Positions 20,998 through 32,234 of a stretch of DNA of 64,000 bases are shown here, piece by piece; position 1 is the stretch's first letter, and the number at the start of each line of letters is the position of its first letter. Under the pieces are notes generated by a model. That model did no database searches and was not told the DNA's origin. It saw only the letters and a program-made list of their open reading frames with translations. The position numbers and the translations under genes were made by a program. The stretch comes from Excoecaria cochinchinensis (lineage: Eukaryota > Streptophyta > Magnoliopsida > Malpighiales > Euphorbiaceae). The stretch spans positions 30,500,001 to 30,564,000 of the forward strand of contig CANTUQ010000004.1 of NCBI GenBank assembly GCA_947683425.1, written 5' to 3'.

Positions 20998-22293
20998 TTA
21001 AGAAAATTTAGTCCTCGAAATTCCCTCGATTATCATATACATCTCAAATATCAAAATCGAAACGAAACAAAACTTAACATATATACACTTACCCGAAGGA
21101 CCTGCGGTATCAGTTGCATCTTCTCCAATAAAAGCATATGCTCTATGCCGGTTATATTCTTCCGTAGCACCAGGTCGTTGCACCGTCTCTGATGGTGCTT
21201 GCAGAGCTCTACTTCTATCACGGTTGCTTCGAGTCACATTGGATCTTCTACTTTCTTGTTGATTCTCCTCCTCTTGTCGATTGGGGCAATATGCAAACCG
21301 ATGCTCCATACTCCCGCACTTGAAGCATGCACCGATAATCTTGCGACATGTACCCCAATGGTACTTATGACAATGCTCACACTCCGGTGCTCGATTTCCC
21401 TTACTACCCTATGGGGCTACACTCCCTACTTGTGAAGGCACTTGAACTGTCCCTCTAGTTCCTTGTTCAACTGGAGCACCCTTAGACTTCTTAGTACTCG
21501 CAACTCCTCCATCCGGTGCTCTCCTCTTCTGTGCCATCTTTTGCTTTACCATCTCAGATTCTTCTAACTTCATTGCCGCTGCCACAAGCTGATAATACCC
21601 CACTGGTTGTAAGACGATCATAGCAGACAAAGGACCTCTGAACACCTCACGTAGTCCCTCTAGAAAGTGCCTACATCTGAACTCATCCGTCAATAACTGC
21701 TCGGGCACATACTTACTCAACCGGTTGAATTCCTTATCATGCTCTCTCACGGTCATACCCCGCTGCTTCAAACTGATGAACTCTCTCCATTTGGCTTCTT
21801 GGTATGCCTTCGTCACATACTTCTGCTCAAATTCTCTCTTGAAGAATTCCCACGTCAACTCGGCTAGTCGTTGAGGATTTCGCATCACAAGTTCCCACCA
21901 ATCATACGCTGATCCTTGAAGCAACGATCTTGCACATAAAGCTCTCTGATTTGCAGGACAGTTAATCTCTTGCAAAATTCGACTTACCCTCTTAAGCCAA
22001 AACTCAGTCACATCTGATTCATCCAAAGCAGTCCCATGAAAATCCTCTGCTCCTCTTTTTCTTAACAACTCAGTTGGAGCCTTTGGAGCAGTCAACCTCT
22101 CTACTACTTGTAGCAAACCTTGCACTAATGCTGGATCCAAACCAACACCCATATTCGGACCTACCGCTAGTGCATGTTCCTGTGCAGGCCTATCTTGTCC
22201 AACCGGATTACCTCCTCTGATCGGATTATCTCTACGACCCACGTTGACACTGTCCATTGTGTCCCCCATATACTCACTTGGATCCGACTCCAT
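20998..22293 (-). pseudogene. gag, family A unit 2 (one nonsense codon)
   Basis: Second copy of the family A Gag. The reading frame is continuous from the Met of MESDPSEYMGD (22293) to 20998, with a single in-frame stop at 21409-21411, where unit 1 has a Gln codon (CAG to TAG). The CCHC knuckle CFKCGSMEHRFAYC falls at about residues 323-336, downstream of that stop. The usual terminator after GPSGKC has changed to a sense codon, so the frame runs about 27 residues on into the polypurine flank. Unit 2 lacks the frameshift of unit 1, so the two copies carry different lesions. Inactive as written unless the stop is suppressed. Confidence 0.9.
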
Positions 22294-22411
22294 ACAAACA
22301 CTACACAACACAAGACATCTGCATTAGGCCACGACACAAAACTGACTCTCATGCATAGACTCGACTCTACACTCAAACAATCACAATATAACCCAGAACC
22401 ACCAAACATGG

Positions 22412-22423
22412 GCTTTGATACCA
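22412..22423 (-). other. Primer binding site, family A unit 2 (one change)
   Basis: Inverse strand reads TGGTATCAAAGC, one base different from unit 1. Confidence 0.8.
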
Positions 22424-22426
22424 AGC

Positions 22427-25150
22427 TGTAACACCCCGATACCCCCATTGGAAGGATACCGGAGCGCCACGCGAGCAAACACATAAACGAATCCAAAATA
22501 CATACTAGTAAATAAAACCAAATGAGATGTAAAGAAACTTTTAATCATAAAATAGCAAGTCCTTTAACATACATCAAATCAATATTGTTTTACAAAAAGG
22601 GCTCGTAAGCAAATACATATACCAAAATAGTTGTTCCTTTACAAAATATTCATTTTGCTATGAACAAGCCATGTACAAAATAACAGCGGAAGACACAAAA
22701 ATAAACTTCATCCAAAAAGACTTCTAGTGGCCGACCTGTAGATGTCTGACTCCAAAACGAACTCGCCACCTACACGGGAAAAGAACCCATGCTAAGCAAT
22801 AACGCTTAGTGGGGAGGAACAAAACAAACGAACAATATACATATACAATATTTACAACAATAATATAATCTCATCGCAACCTTAAACGTGCAATTAAGCT
22901 ATGATTCAAAATCAAAGGCATCAAAATCATATATAAGCATATTCCCATGTTCTTTACTTGACATACATAAACATACGTTACAAGCAATTAACTACTCAAT
23001 TCATACTTAGTATTAACATAATTCTCACCATTCTAAGTACACAGATACTAGGTGCATATCATAAAGTTATGCATGAATTCATGTGCATCATATACTTTTA
23101 ATCCTGTCAATATACATCTCAACATATACAACACAAATTAACATATAGCCTGATTAGTCTGAAAATACACTTTAGAAGTGGATGCGGTCTATTGGATACT
23201 GATAGAACACAATATCCCAAGCATATACAGACATAAGTCTCAAACATGTGATTTTTCATATAGAGACCGAAGTCTCGCATTTATTTCCATATAGACCCAA
23301 AAGGGGTCGAAACAAGGATCCCAAGCAGGACCCGCATATAACGTTTGATCATATAGCTGCTGCACACACACCCTGACCTAAGTAAGCGCTTACTTATCCA
23401 CTACTATCACTATTCAGGCTTAAATGACACAACTCAAAAACTCAAGTATCATTATCATATCATGAGAATTGAATTAAATACGAATTTATAATTCATGTAT
23501 ACATGTATATTGATCAAATTCGGAAACATATAAATATATAAATATCAATTACAGGAGGTAATAAGAACATATAACTCACATTGAAATAATCCATGTTCAT
23601 GTAAATTATAAACATTTAAATCATGTACATTAATTATTAATCATGTACACAAATCACATAATTAAACAATTATCAAATTGTAATACAGATTTAAATCCAA
23701 ACATGTGTCATGTAGTGAAAAACCCCTTATAATCAGAAGTTTAAATCTTTGTTTTTTTTTTAAAACAGGGCAGAACGAAGGGAGGCCAGTCACGAGTCAC
23801 ACAAGCAATTGTGACTCGTGACGCTGGCTTCTCGCAAGCGCCACACAAAACAGGGGCGGTCAAGAGTCGTGACCCTCCATCACGCCTCGTGACGCCAGAA
23901 AAGAGAGGGAAGTCACGACTCACACAGGCAATTGTGACTCGTGACACGCAGGGAAGGGGATGGTCACGAGCCGTGACTCTCCATCACGTCTCGTGACTTC
24001 CCCAGGGAAGAGGGTCACGGCGTGATTCTCCATCACGTCACGTGATCTTCTTCTCTCACTTCTGCTTCCCAAAATTTTGGAATTTCCAGAAAACGTAAAA
24101 ACAGAAAATCGTGAAAACAGAGTACATCAAAACTCAAAACCCCATCTTGCCCAAAAACCAATTTCATGCATTAATTATTCAAACACATACCTTCAAGTCT
24201 CCAGAGCTCATTTACAGCAATAATCACTCAAATTATTCACATTATCATACAATCAAATAATATAAACAGAGAGAGTCACAAACCCAGAATCTTCCCTTTT
24301 AACTTACATGTATATAGACTTCCATTTTAACGTATAAAGGAACAGAACTTTAACACTACTAATCATACATATAATTTCTATTACTCAACCATTTTGATAA
24401 ACAAACACACATAAATAACATTGACATCCGAACAGTAATCAGGATCCAAAAATGAGAAAGGACAGACACTCCCAAACCTGTTAATGAAGTTCAAAATGTC
24501 CACTGCAACTTTCGATCCACAACCTTTCCTTTTCCTTTATCTTTTCTCTGATCTTCAAAAGCTTGCAAACAGATAAAACCACATTCCATTAACCCAAGAA
24601 CATAAGCTTAAGAACTCAGACAATCCCAAAGAAGAAGAAAGGAAGGAGAAACCAGAAGAACTTCCAGCCACATGCCTTGTAATCTCCTCAATACTCAAAA
24701 CCCCAGTCAACACTGGATGAACACGCATGCAAAGATTAAGAAAGAACAGAGAAAGAAGAGGAGAGGAGTGGTTAAATTGAGAGAGAGAGCAAGAGAGAGA
24801 GAACCTCACATCTTTTAGTTTCCAGGAAGCTAAAAACTTTCAGACATCTCTTTTCTCTCACCCACATGCACACACTCACATCTCCACTTGGCACACATGC
24901 ACTGGTTCACTTAATCCCATAATTACATAATTAGTAACAGCTCCTCAAAATCTTCTAATAGGTCCTTAACAATTCTTTTTACTCACTAAAAAAAATCTTC
25001 AAATAATACTTTTAATTCCTTGCAATTTAATCCTCTTTCGTCTTGTAAATTACCCAATTGCCCTTAATTACACTTGTAACAATTACCAAAATATCCATAT
25101 TTTCCAATTAAAATTGCCAATTCCAATTTGGCCACATTTGGGGTGTGACA
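22427..25150 (-). mobile_element. Family A LTR 3 (outer 5' LTR)
   Basis: 2724 bp, TGTAACACCCCGATACCCCC to TGGGGTGTGACA, followed by the right-hand GTTAG. CTAAGC hairpin (22791-22809, one mismatch), hairpin-string domain (23175-23405) and palindrome array (23783-24048). Confidence 0.9.
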
Positions 25151-25155
25151 GTTAG

Positions 25156-26734
25156 TGGTGAATGTATTGAAAAGGGCGTAACCGTAATTTATCCAAAAGA
25201 TTCGGCAAGTGTGACAAATTAGTAAATTTGAATTATGGCATAAATGTATAAAAGAAATAGTAATGTGGGCCAATATATGCAATAATAATTAAATGCATTC
25301 TAATGTTTAATTAAAGAATAAGCTAAGGATTAAATGGAAATTATTAAGCATCTACCAATAGGATTTTGATATCTATTTATTCTAGAAAGTGAAAAGTGTG
25401 CATATAAATGGATTGTGAGGGAGAGGCTAGCCCTTCCTTGGTTAGAATTCTAGGATTTTCCTCACCTCCTTCCTCACATTTTCTTCATTTGTTCACATCT
25501 TAAGAAGCACACTTGAATCAAGCTAAAATCCTAAGGAATTGAGGTGAGTTTCTATTAGGTTTTTCATCTACATTTCCATTTCTTCCTTATAATATCAAAG
25601 CAGTTGAATTGTTTGAGATAAAAATTGATTTGAATGAGTATATGGCTATCTATATAGAAGAAGGAAGCAGAAAAAGCAAGGGAAAGAGAAGGTGGGAGCA
25701 AAGGAGTCTTAAAAAAGTTATTTATACACCAAATAAGGTTTAGGAAGTCTCTAATTCTCTTGCTTGTGCTTGTGGTGTTTTGAATTATATGTTATGCTGG
25801 GAATTGAAATCTAAATTATATGTTCTAGATCTGTTAAATGTTAATATGAAATATGAATTTCTGAACCTAGTTGGACTATAAATGAGATGATATATATGTT
25901 TATATATGTGTGCACTTATACTTGTTGCATGAAATGATTTTATTTAGCATATCGTAGGAGACCTATACTTGTGAATAATTTCACATTTATGATTATTTAC
26001 ATGGAAAGCATTATGAAATATGACCTCAGTGATTTGAAATTAAATCCTTTGAATATGGCATAAGTAGTAACCAATGCATAACAAATTTTGCCAGATTATG
26101 TACTTGAAGATTCACTAATATATATGATTGTTATATGTATATTCATGAAATATAGTGACGAGCATTACTTAATAATAATGTAGAAACTTATAGACATATA
26201 TGTACGGATACATATGGAATGAATTATGTTTGAACAGGGATTTGTTAAAGGTGAGAATGTTATAAAAGCTCATAAAAGATTGCTAGCATGATAATTGGGT
26301 TAGTGGTTATAAATTGGTGATACGAAAGTTTGTTCTCAGTTGTTCCAACTCTATTCTTTGAGAATGAATACATGATTATGTGAATGTATGTATGACCATA
26401 CGTGTGTGTGTGCATTTGACGACTTCTGTGAGATGTCACCCATATCATAATGCTTCCCCATTAAACTTTATGCTAAGCACGAGTTTTAGTCTCGGTAGGT
26501 ACAAATCTCCACGTCGCCTCCAAGGGTCATCTGCAGGAGTTCTGGCCAACACAAGGTTAGGAGAAAGATTTTAATATAGAAATTTCAAGATATAAATAGT
26601 ATAAAAAGGGATTTCTATTCTTATAAACTGACCTGTATATATATGTAACTGTTCATTTGCATTAGAGATAAGTTTAACATTTTAACTTTATATGTGTAGA
26701 GGAATGTGAGTGAGAATGTATTATGAGTTATTAA
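25156..26734 (+). mobile_element. 3' LTR of family H, continuation
   Basis: Resumes after the family A composite and matches 8942-12919 in order, but is much shorter (about 2.3 kb of the middle is missing between roughly 25800 and 26000). A TATA-like TATAAAT lies at 25403, GTGAGT near 25543, and a worn CTAAGC motif at 26456-26480 is followed by GGTAG|GTAC. It is cut at 26734 by D1, and its terminal ~190 bases are not found in the window. Confidence 0.75.
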
Positions 26735-26982
26735 TGTAACACCCTATACCTGTAAATGGTGCTGATATTGGATGTCATAACACTACACTGTAATGCACTT
26801 CTTAGATTCAGTTGATTTTTTTTTATAATGATAAAAATCATACAAATGCAACACTAAAATAGTTATAAAGACAAACAGTACATATACCTATCCTGTACAA
26901 CCTCATGTTCATCCAGTGCCGTCGCATACATGCCATGCCTACCCTTATCTTGTTGTAAAATATTCTTTCGATCATCAGTACA

Positions 26983-26987
26983 TCCTC
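26983..26987. repeat. TSD of family C solo LTR (left copy TCCTC)
   Basis: TCCTC at 26983-26987 and 37205-37209, flanking TGTCACACC and GGTGTTACA. Confidence 0.8.
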
Positions 26988-27341
26988 TGTCACACCACAA
27001 AATGTACCCTAGAAGGATTTGGGCATATTGTGGATGAGTAGTGATCAAAGTTGTGTAATTTGACGGGTTAGGTATTGACAAATGGACAAATTAAGGATTT
27101 ACGTAAAAGTTTCGGCAAGTGCACCAATAATAAAATTGTGAAGTGTGGAATTCGGACATGATTGAAAGAATAAAATTTACTTATGTGGGCCTATGTGAAG
27201 GATTATTAAGTTATAAAATCTCAATGCATAAGGATATGAGAAGTTGGAGGATTAAAAATATATATAAAAAAAGAGAATTGGACACAAATATCTAAATTGG
27301 ACCTATGGAATGATGACAAGTGGCAGGGAATTAGAGAAGGG

Positions 27342-27350
27342 TATAAATAG
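27342..27350 (+). promoter_or_regulatory. Candidate TATA box of family C LTR
   Basis: TATAAATAG followed within ~30 bases by an AG-rich then CT-rich leader (27351-27450), the usual arrangement of an LTR promoter. Confidence 0.5.
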
Positions 27351-27930
27351 CAAGGAGAGAGAAAGAGAGAGCAGCATTTTTTTGCTGCCTTGTTCTCCCG
27401 TTCTCTCGTCCTCACGCTACTTACTCTTCTCTTCTTCTTCTTCCTCTTGTTTTATCTTGATCCATCTTCTTTTGGCTGGAGTTATTGCAAGGTGATGGGT
27501 GTTTTGTTTGAGGTTTGAGCTAGGTTTGAAGAGGCAAGTTTAAGTTTGATTTCCTTCTTCCATTTCTTTGAGTGGTTTTTGGAACCCTGGATTTATGTTC
27601 TATGAATTTGTGTGTTTTGCTGAGGATTTTGGATGAGAAAGACTTTGGATGGGTTTTAGAACAAGAAAGATAAACCAAGGAAAGCAATTAGGAGCAAAAG
27701 AGTTAAGGTTAGGGATTTTGTTATTTTAATGCATATTCTGATTTTGGTGTTTGATTAGATTTTCTGGAAATTTATGGAGTTTAAGTTGCTTAGATTTGTT
27801 CGAACGTTATGGGTTTTGTGTTGATTATGAGGTTTTGAATGAGTCATTGAGTTGTGTTAAAGTTTGAATTAATTAGGAGCTTTTAGGTATGAGTTTGTAA
27901 GGAAAGAAATTCTGCAGTTCGTTGGAGATC

Positions 27931-28263
27931 TGGAAACGCGACTCTATTGCGAGTGTGACATTATGGCGATCGCGACAGAGCCCACTGATTCCAGTATCTC
28001 CCGATCGGCCAAGATAGGAGCGGAGGAATGCATGAATCATGTCAAGCTTCACGACTCGGCATGAGGATTCCGCTCGGCGTGAGAGCCTGCTCGGCAAGAG
28101 GATTTCGTTCGGCGTGTGATATCCCGCTCGGCAAGGCTTGGGAGCACGACTCGTGCTGTGGAGCACGTCTCGTGCGGGGAGTCCGTCCGTCCGGCTGGGA
28201 GCTCATTCGGTTGGAAGCCCGTTTGGCTCGGAAGCACGTCTCGTGCTAGTGGAGCATGACTCG
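27931..28263 (+). repeat. Palindrome array of family C, left half
   Basis: Mixed palindromes: ATTGCGAGTGTGACA, GCACGACTCGTGC, GCACGTCTCGTGC, CCGCTCGGCGTGAG and CCGCTCGGCAAGG. The array is cut by family B in the middle of a GCACGACTCGTGC unit and continues at 34782-34985 with GTACGAGTCGTGAC and CTGTCGCGCGCGCGACAG. Confidence 0.75.
28259..28263. repeat. TSD of family B element (left copy ACTCG)
   Basis: ACTCG at 28259-28263 and 34782-34786. The duplicated bases are the centre of the palindromic target. Confidence 0.85.
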
Positions 28264-28713
28264 TGTAATGACCCGGATACACCCTAGTAGGATTTGTGAA
28301 GATTGGTCAAGTTTTGTTTTTAGAATTTCTGGTTTAACTTTTGTCGCGAGCGCGACACCCGTCGCGACCGAGACAAAACACGCCTGTTGGAGTTCGTTTT
28401 AAGCAGGATTTAAGTGGATTTTGAGTTGGGTTTGGACATGTGGCAGTCATGCAAGGAGTTTGGAAGGGTTTGGGACACATGTCTTAAGATAGACATGTGG
28501 CTTTGAGAGGATGTGCCAAGTGGACTTTTGCATGCAATATAAGTGATTTAAGTGGGAAAATCTATCCTCATTCTGGTTTTGCATGCAAATAGTGATATCT
28601 CTTTGTTTTCCCTCTCTTTCTCGGTTTCACTTCCTCTTTCTTCTTTGATTTTTTCTTCCTTTGGCTAATTTCTGCATTGGATGGTTTAAAGAGGCTATTA
28701 AAGGATTAAGAAG

Positions 28714-28719
28714 GTAAGT
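28714..28719 (+). promoter_or_regulatory. Candidate 5' splice site, family B LTR
   Basis: AAGAAG|GTAAGTGTGAC, about 450 bases from the LTR start. The right LTR has AAGAAG|GTAAGAGTGAC at 32667. A good match to the plant donor consensus; use is unproven. Confidence 0.4.
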
Positions 28720-30011
28720 GTGACTTAGCTTTGTGTGGGGTCTTCTTCTACTCCATTTCTATTTTGGTTTGAGCTGGTTGTGTAATGGACTAAGAGGTGT
28801 TGTATTGGTGTTCTTTGCTGTGTTTGAAGTTCCTAATAGAAGGATTGAGAAGGGCAAGGACAAGATTTGAGATTGGGTGTTTCGGCTGCACTTCTAGAGG
28901 TAGGGATCGTGTGCCCTTTGATTTTTACATGTCTAGTGAATTGTGATGTAGTGTCAATTGATGCATGTTCATATGTTAATTGATATTTGATATAATTGAA
29001 ATGTAAAATGGATGTGTCTTGAAGTGTTAATTGAATTGCCATGAGTATAATCTAGTCATCATGTATGAACCCTAGTTGTATGGGAAAACTCTGCTCAGAT
29101 TGTATCAGACCTCCGTGTGATGTTTTGGTGATAGGTGGAGTTTAAGAACTCCAATTTAAGTGAGTGTTATTCCATTAGAACCACGACTTCCATATCTATA
29201 AAAATCCCAGAAATGACTATGATCGAATTCCTGCTCTAAGTGTCCCAAAAATGGCCATAACATAAGTGTCTCTATTCTGGCGGGTCCATTGGAACAGTAT
29301 AGTTTGTTTAGCTCATATCTTAAGTTTTGTTTGACTAAATTACCTGTAACTTATCCCATTTGAAACTTAGCATCCTAGGGAACAATTGTCAAGAGGATGT
29401 TTTGCCTAAAAATGAGATTTAGATGTTGGTTTATGCGGTAAAAGTTTGAGGTAAAAAGCAGTCGCGTTGGGAACCTGTAGGAGCCTACTGTCGCGAGCGC
29501 GATAGGGGTCACGAGCACCCCAGAACAAGTTATATGATGGACTTTTCTTCACATTTTGATCCCATGGTTGGCATGAATCATTTCCCACCTTTACCCCTCT
29601 CTAGTTTGAGTATTTTTGTGTGTTTATCCTTCCCGAAATGCACTCGAACTTCTCTTCAAGTTCCTATAACTTATCCAATTTATGTTTAACATTATGAGAT
29701 GAGTATATGAACTTTTGTCAATGGAAATTATAGGTAAATGAGGCTATGGCATAGTACTTTGATAAAGGAATTAAATATGTACTTGCTTTTTAGTTATTGA
29801 ATCATAATGGTATGTGTACTTATATGGTAAACTATATGAATATGTTTAAATATGCATATTATATATCATAAGTGTTATTTACTAGTAGGAATTATATATA
29901 ATTATTGGATTGTTTAGCGTGCACATGAATTGAGTGAAATGTGATTGTGATTGGATATGTAAATATGTGTTATAGTAATTAGAGTGTTAGCGAGCCTGAA
30001 GTGTCAAGTTA

Positions 30012-30189
30012 GTGGATAGATAAGCATGCTTATGAAGGGTTTGCGCGGCTACTTTGTCGACCGTTATGGTCTTTTGTCTAGAAACTTCAGTCTCTTTTGT
30101 TACCTTCGGGTATTCAAATGTTTTCAGACTTATGTCTTTTGTTTTAGATACTGAATTTCATCGATATCTTTTGTACTCGTATCCACACT
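30012..30189 (+). other. String-of-hairpins domain, family B 5' LTR
   Basis: Opens AGTGGATAGATAAGCATGCTTA and closes CGTATCCACACTCC. Consecutive stems are GACCGTTATGGTC (30059-30071), GAAACTTCAGTCTC, TACCTTCGGGTA (30101-30112), AGACTTATGTCT (30127-30138) and GATACTGAA...TCGATATC. In the right LTR (33947-34134) two stems are better paired: GAGACTTCAGTCTC, and GATACTG closing on CAGTATC. Confidence 0.65.
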
Positions 30190-30500
30190 CCACAAGAGTT
30201 CAGGCTTCTTGTTTGCTTTTGTGATAATCGAGCTTACGCTTTTGATGATGGAATGATTGTTTTGAGCAATTCATATTAATGCTTTTGGGTCAGTTATGTT
30301 CGTCAAGTGGACTTGATATTGTTAAGATTCCATTATGTGTTACGTAAATAAGAATGTTATGGTGCTTTGAGCATGTTAGGTTTGATAAGATTGAATTATA
30401 CATGTTATAATTTTGTAATTGACATTGTGTTTATGCCTTGGCATGATATGTATATACTGTTATGCATGCTTGTGCCGTCCTTTGTTTTTGTACATCCCCA

Positions 30501-30545
30501 CTAAGCGTTATCACTTAGCATGGATGTTTATTTCCATGTAGGTTT
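30501..30545 (+). promoter_or_regulatory. CTAAGC hairpin and TGTAG|GT, family B 5' LTR
   Basis: CTAAGCGTTATCACTTAGC, then ATGGATGTTTATTTCCATGTAG|GTTTG. The right LTR copy at 34438-34456 is canonical (CGCTTAG). Confidence 0.5.
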
Positions 30546-30849
30546 GTAGGATTGGTTTGGTTTTGGAGTCGCGCATCTGCTGGCCCCTAGGAGTTGAAGT
30601 CTTCTTTTTTTACTAGTATAGGGATATGTTGTATAGTCCAGTTTTCGCTGGTACGTTTTGTAACATTTTGTAAGGCATGTAATTTTGATATGTAATGTAA
30701 TAACTTAATATATGTATACTTTATAAGTTCAGTTATGCAAGTTTATATGGTTATTCATGAGTGCTTCCGCTTTAGCTCTTGCTTGAATGTTTGTGTTGTG
30801 TGTGACATCTTGATATTCCTTTTGAGGGGTAGTGGAGTGTTACAAGTTG

Positions 30850-30861
30850 TGGTATTAGAGC
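30850..30861 (+). other. Primer binding site, family B
   Basis: TGGTATTAGAGC, one base from the initiator-Met consensus, five bases after the LTR end. Confidence 0.85.
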
Positions 30862-30958
30862 ACCGGTTTAGCCGGTTCTGGTCTATGAGATGTTTAGATG
30901 TGTTCGAGTCTATCTAGAGTCGTGGCCTAATGCAGATGTTATCTTGTGTAGAGTTTAG

Positions 30959-32149
30959 ATGGAATTCGATCCCAGTGATGTGTTAGGTGAGACAGTGGGT
31001 AGTGTGAATCCAGCGAGGGTTCATTAGTCTGCATAAGAGAGACCTCGAGCTGAAGGTATGGGTCCAGCTTATGGTGATCCAGTATTGATGTAAGGGATAA
31101 TGCAACTAATTGAAAGATTAACTGCCCCTAAGGCCCCAACGGATTTGATAAGGAGAGGAGCATAAGAGTTTAATGGAACAAATATGGATCAATCGGATTT
31201 AGCTGAGTATTAGCTAGAGAGGACGGGCAAAATTCTGCAAGAGATTAATTGCCCAATGGATCAGAGAGTTATGTGTGGTGTTTCTTTATTGCAAGGCACA
31301 GCTTATGACTGGTGGAAGCTGGTGTTGAGAAATCCCTAGCGGCCTATTGAGATGAATTGGGAGTTCTTTGTGCAAGAGTTTGAGAAGAGATATGTGACCA
31401 AGGCATACCGAGAAGCAAGATGGAAAGAATTTATGAGTTTGAGGCAGAAAGGTATGACAGTGAGTGATTATGAAAAGGAGTTTAGTCGACTAAGTAAATG
31501 CGTGCTAGAGATGTTGCTTACTGAAGAGTTCAAGTGTCGTCATTTTGAAGACGGACTAAATGAAAACAGTAGAGGTCCGTTATCGGCTATGGCAGTAATG
31601 AATTCAGTTGGGTATTATCAGTTGGTGGCAGCAGCTATAAAGTTAGAAGAATCGGAAGTGATTAAGCAAAAGAAGGAGCACAAGAGAAAGGTAACCTATG
31701 GTAATGTGTTTAGTAGTAAGAGAACTCATGATGGAGTTAGTGGACAGCATACTTAATGGTTGGGTCCAGTGCAAGAATCTAAAGGAAGTGTCTTGGCACC
31801 CCCTAGTAAAGAAACCAGTGTGCCAAAGTGTATGTATTGCGAGAAATTTGATCAAGGCATGTGTAGGAAGATTTCAGGAGCGTGTTTCAAATGTGGCATC
31901 ATGCAGCATATGCTTGCCAATTGTCCAGAAATGAAAGAGAGCACGGTTCAACAAGGTAATAAAGGGAACACGGGAGTGACTGGATCTGCAAGAGGTGGAA
32001 TAAGAAGAGGTCGAGCAGCACATGATATATCGAAAACAATTGAGAAGCCGATTTCGTCTGTTGTTCCAGCTTGATGTTATGCTATGATTAGAGAGAAAGA
32101 AGATGACCAAGCGGGTCCTTCTAGTAAGTCCTTATGTTATTGTGTTTGA
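30959..32149 (+). pseudogene. gag, family B (eight stops, no frameshift)
   Basis: A 397-codon reading frame homologous to the family A Gag along its whole length: start MEFDPSDVLG, LTAPKAPTDLIRRGA near 31115, GTAYDWWKLVLRNP near 31298, KRYVTKAYREARWKEFMSLR near 31385, RGPLSAMAVMNSVGYYQLVA near 31570. A CCHC knuckle CFKCGIMQHMLANC lies at about residues 309-322, preceded by CMYCEKFDQGMC. It ends GPSSKSLCYCV. Eight in-frame stops interrupt it (three TAG, four TAA, one TGA), mostly where family A has Gln or Trp, yet no indel breaks the frame. This suggests it was long kept intact and then decayed chiefly by C-to-T changes. As in family A, no pol follows: the polypurine tract starts within about 60 bases. 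Confidence 0.9.
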
Positions 32150-32234
32150 TTTGTGCAAGCTTTATTGTGATAAGTGTTTTACTATCTGTGTTATCGGGTG
32201 AAATTTCGAATGAAATTTCTTAAGGGGTAGAGAT
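32150..32234 (+). other. Gag 3' flank and polypurine tract, family B
   Basis: 85 bases, ending GAAATTTCGAATGAAATTTC, TTAAGGGGTAGAGAT just before the LTR. The spacing is almost the same as in family A (96 bases), which supports a shared gag-only ancestor. Confidence 0.75.

Larger units (their letters stand above)
14099..25150 (-). mobile_element. Family A composite: LTR-gag-LTR-gag-LTR
   Basis: An 11.05-kb array of three near-identical LTRs (2723, 2724 and 2724 bp) alternating with two internal regions (1440 and 1441 bp), all on the minus strand. Each internal region has an initiator-Met primer site at its right end, a gag gene, and a polypurine region at its left end. No protease, reverse transcriptase or integrase is present. 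One GTTAG TSD surrounds the whole, so the extra unit arose by recombination between LTRs or was inserted ready-made. It is nested in the family H 3' LTR. The gag-only layout matches the TR-GAG class of non-autonomous plant retrotransposons. Confidence 0.9.
28264..30844 (+). mobile_element. Family B 5' LTR
   Basis: 2581 bp ending GTGGAGTGTTACA. It contains palindromes GTCGCGAGCGCGACA (28340-28375) and CTGTCGCGAGCGCGATAG (29489-29510), a GTAAGT site at 28714 after the CT-rich leader, a hairpin-string domain (30012-30189), and CTAAGCGTTATCACTTAGC (30501-30519) followed by CCATGTAG|GT. Confidence 0.9.

Noticed and set aside
22167..22496. 109-residue minus-strand frame with several Cys residues
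   Set aside because: Overlaps the gag start region and the LTR end in another frame; a shadow of gag and primer-site sequence.
26863..27081. 72-residue minus-strand frame as a possible gene
   Set aside because: It spans the D1/C insertion junction at 26987/26988, so it is a chance fusion.
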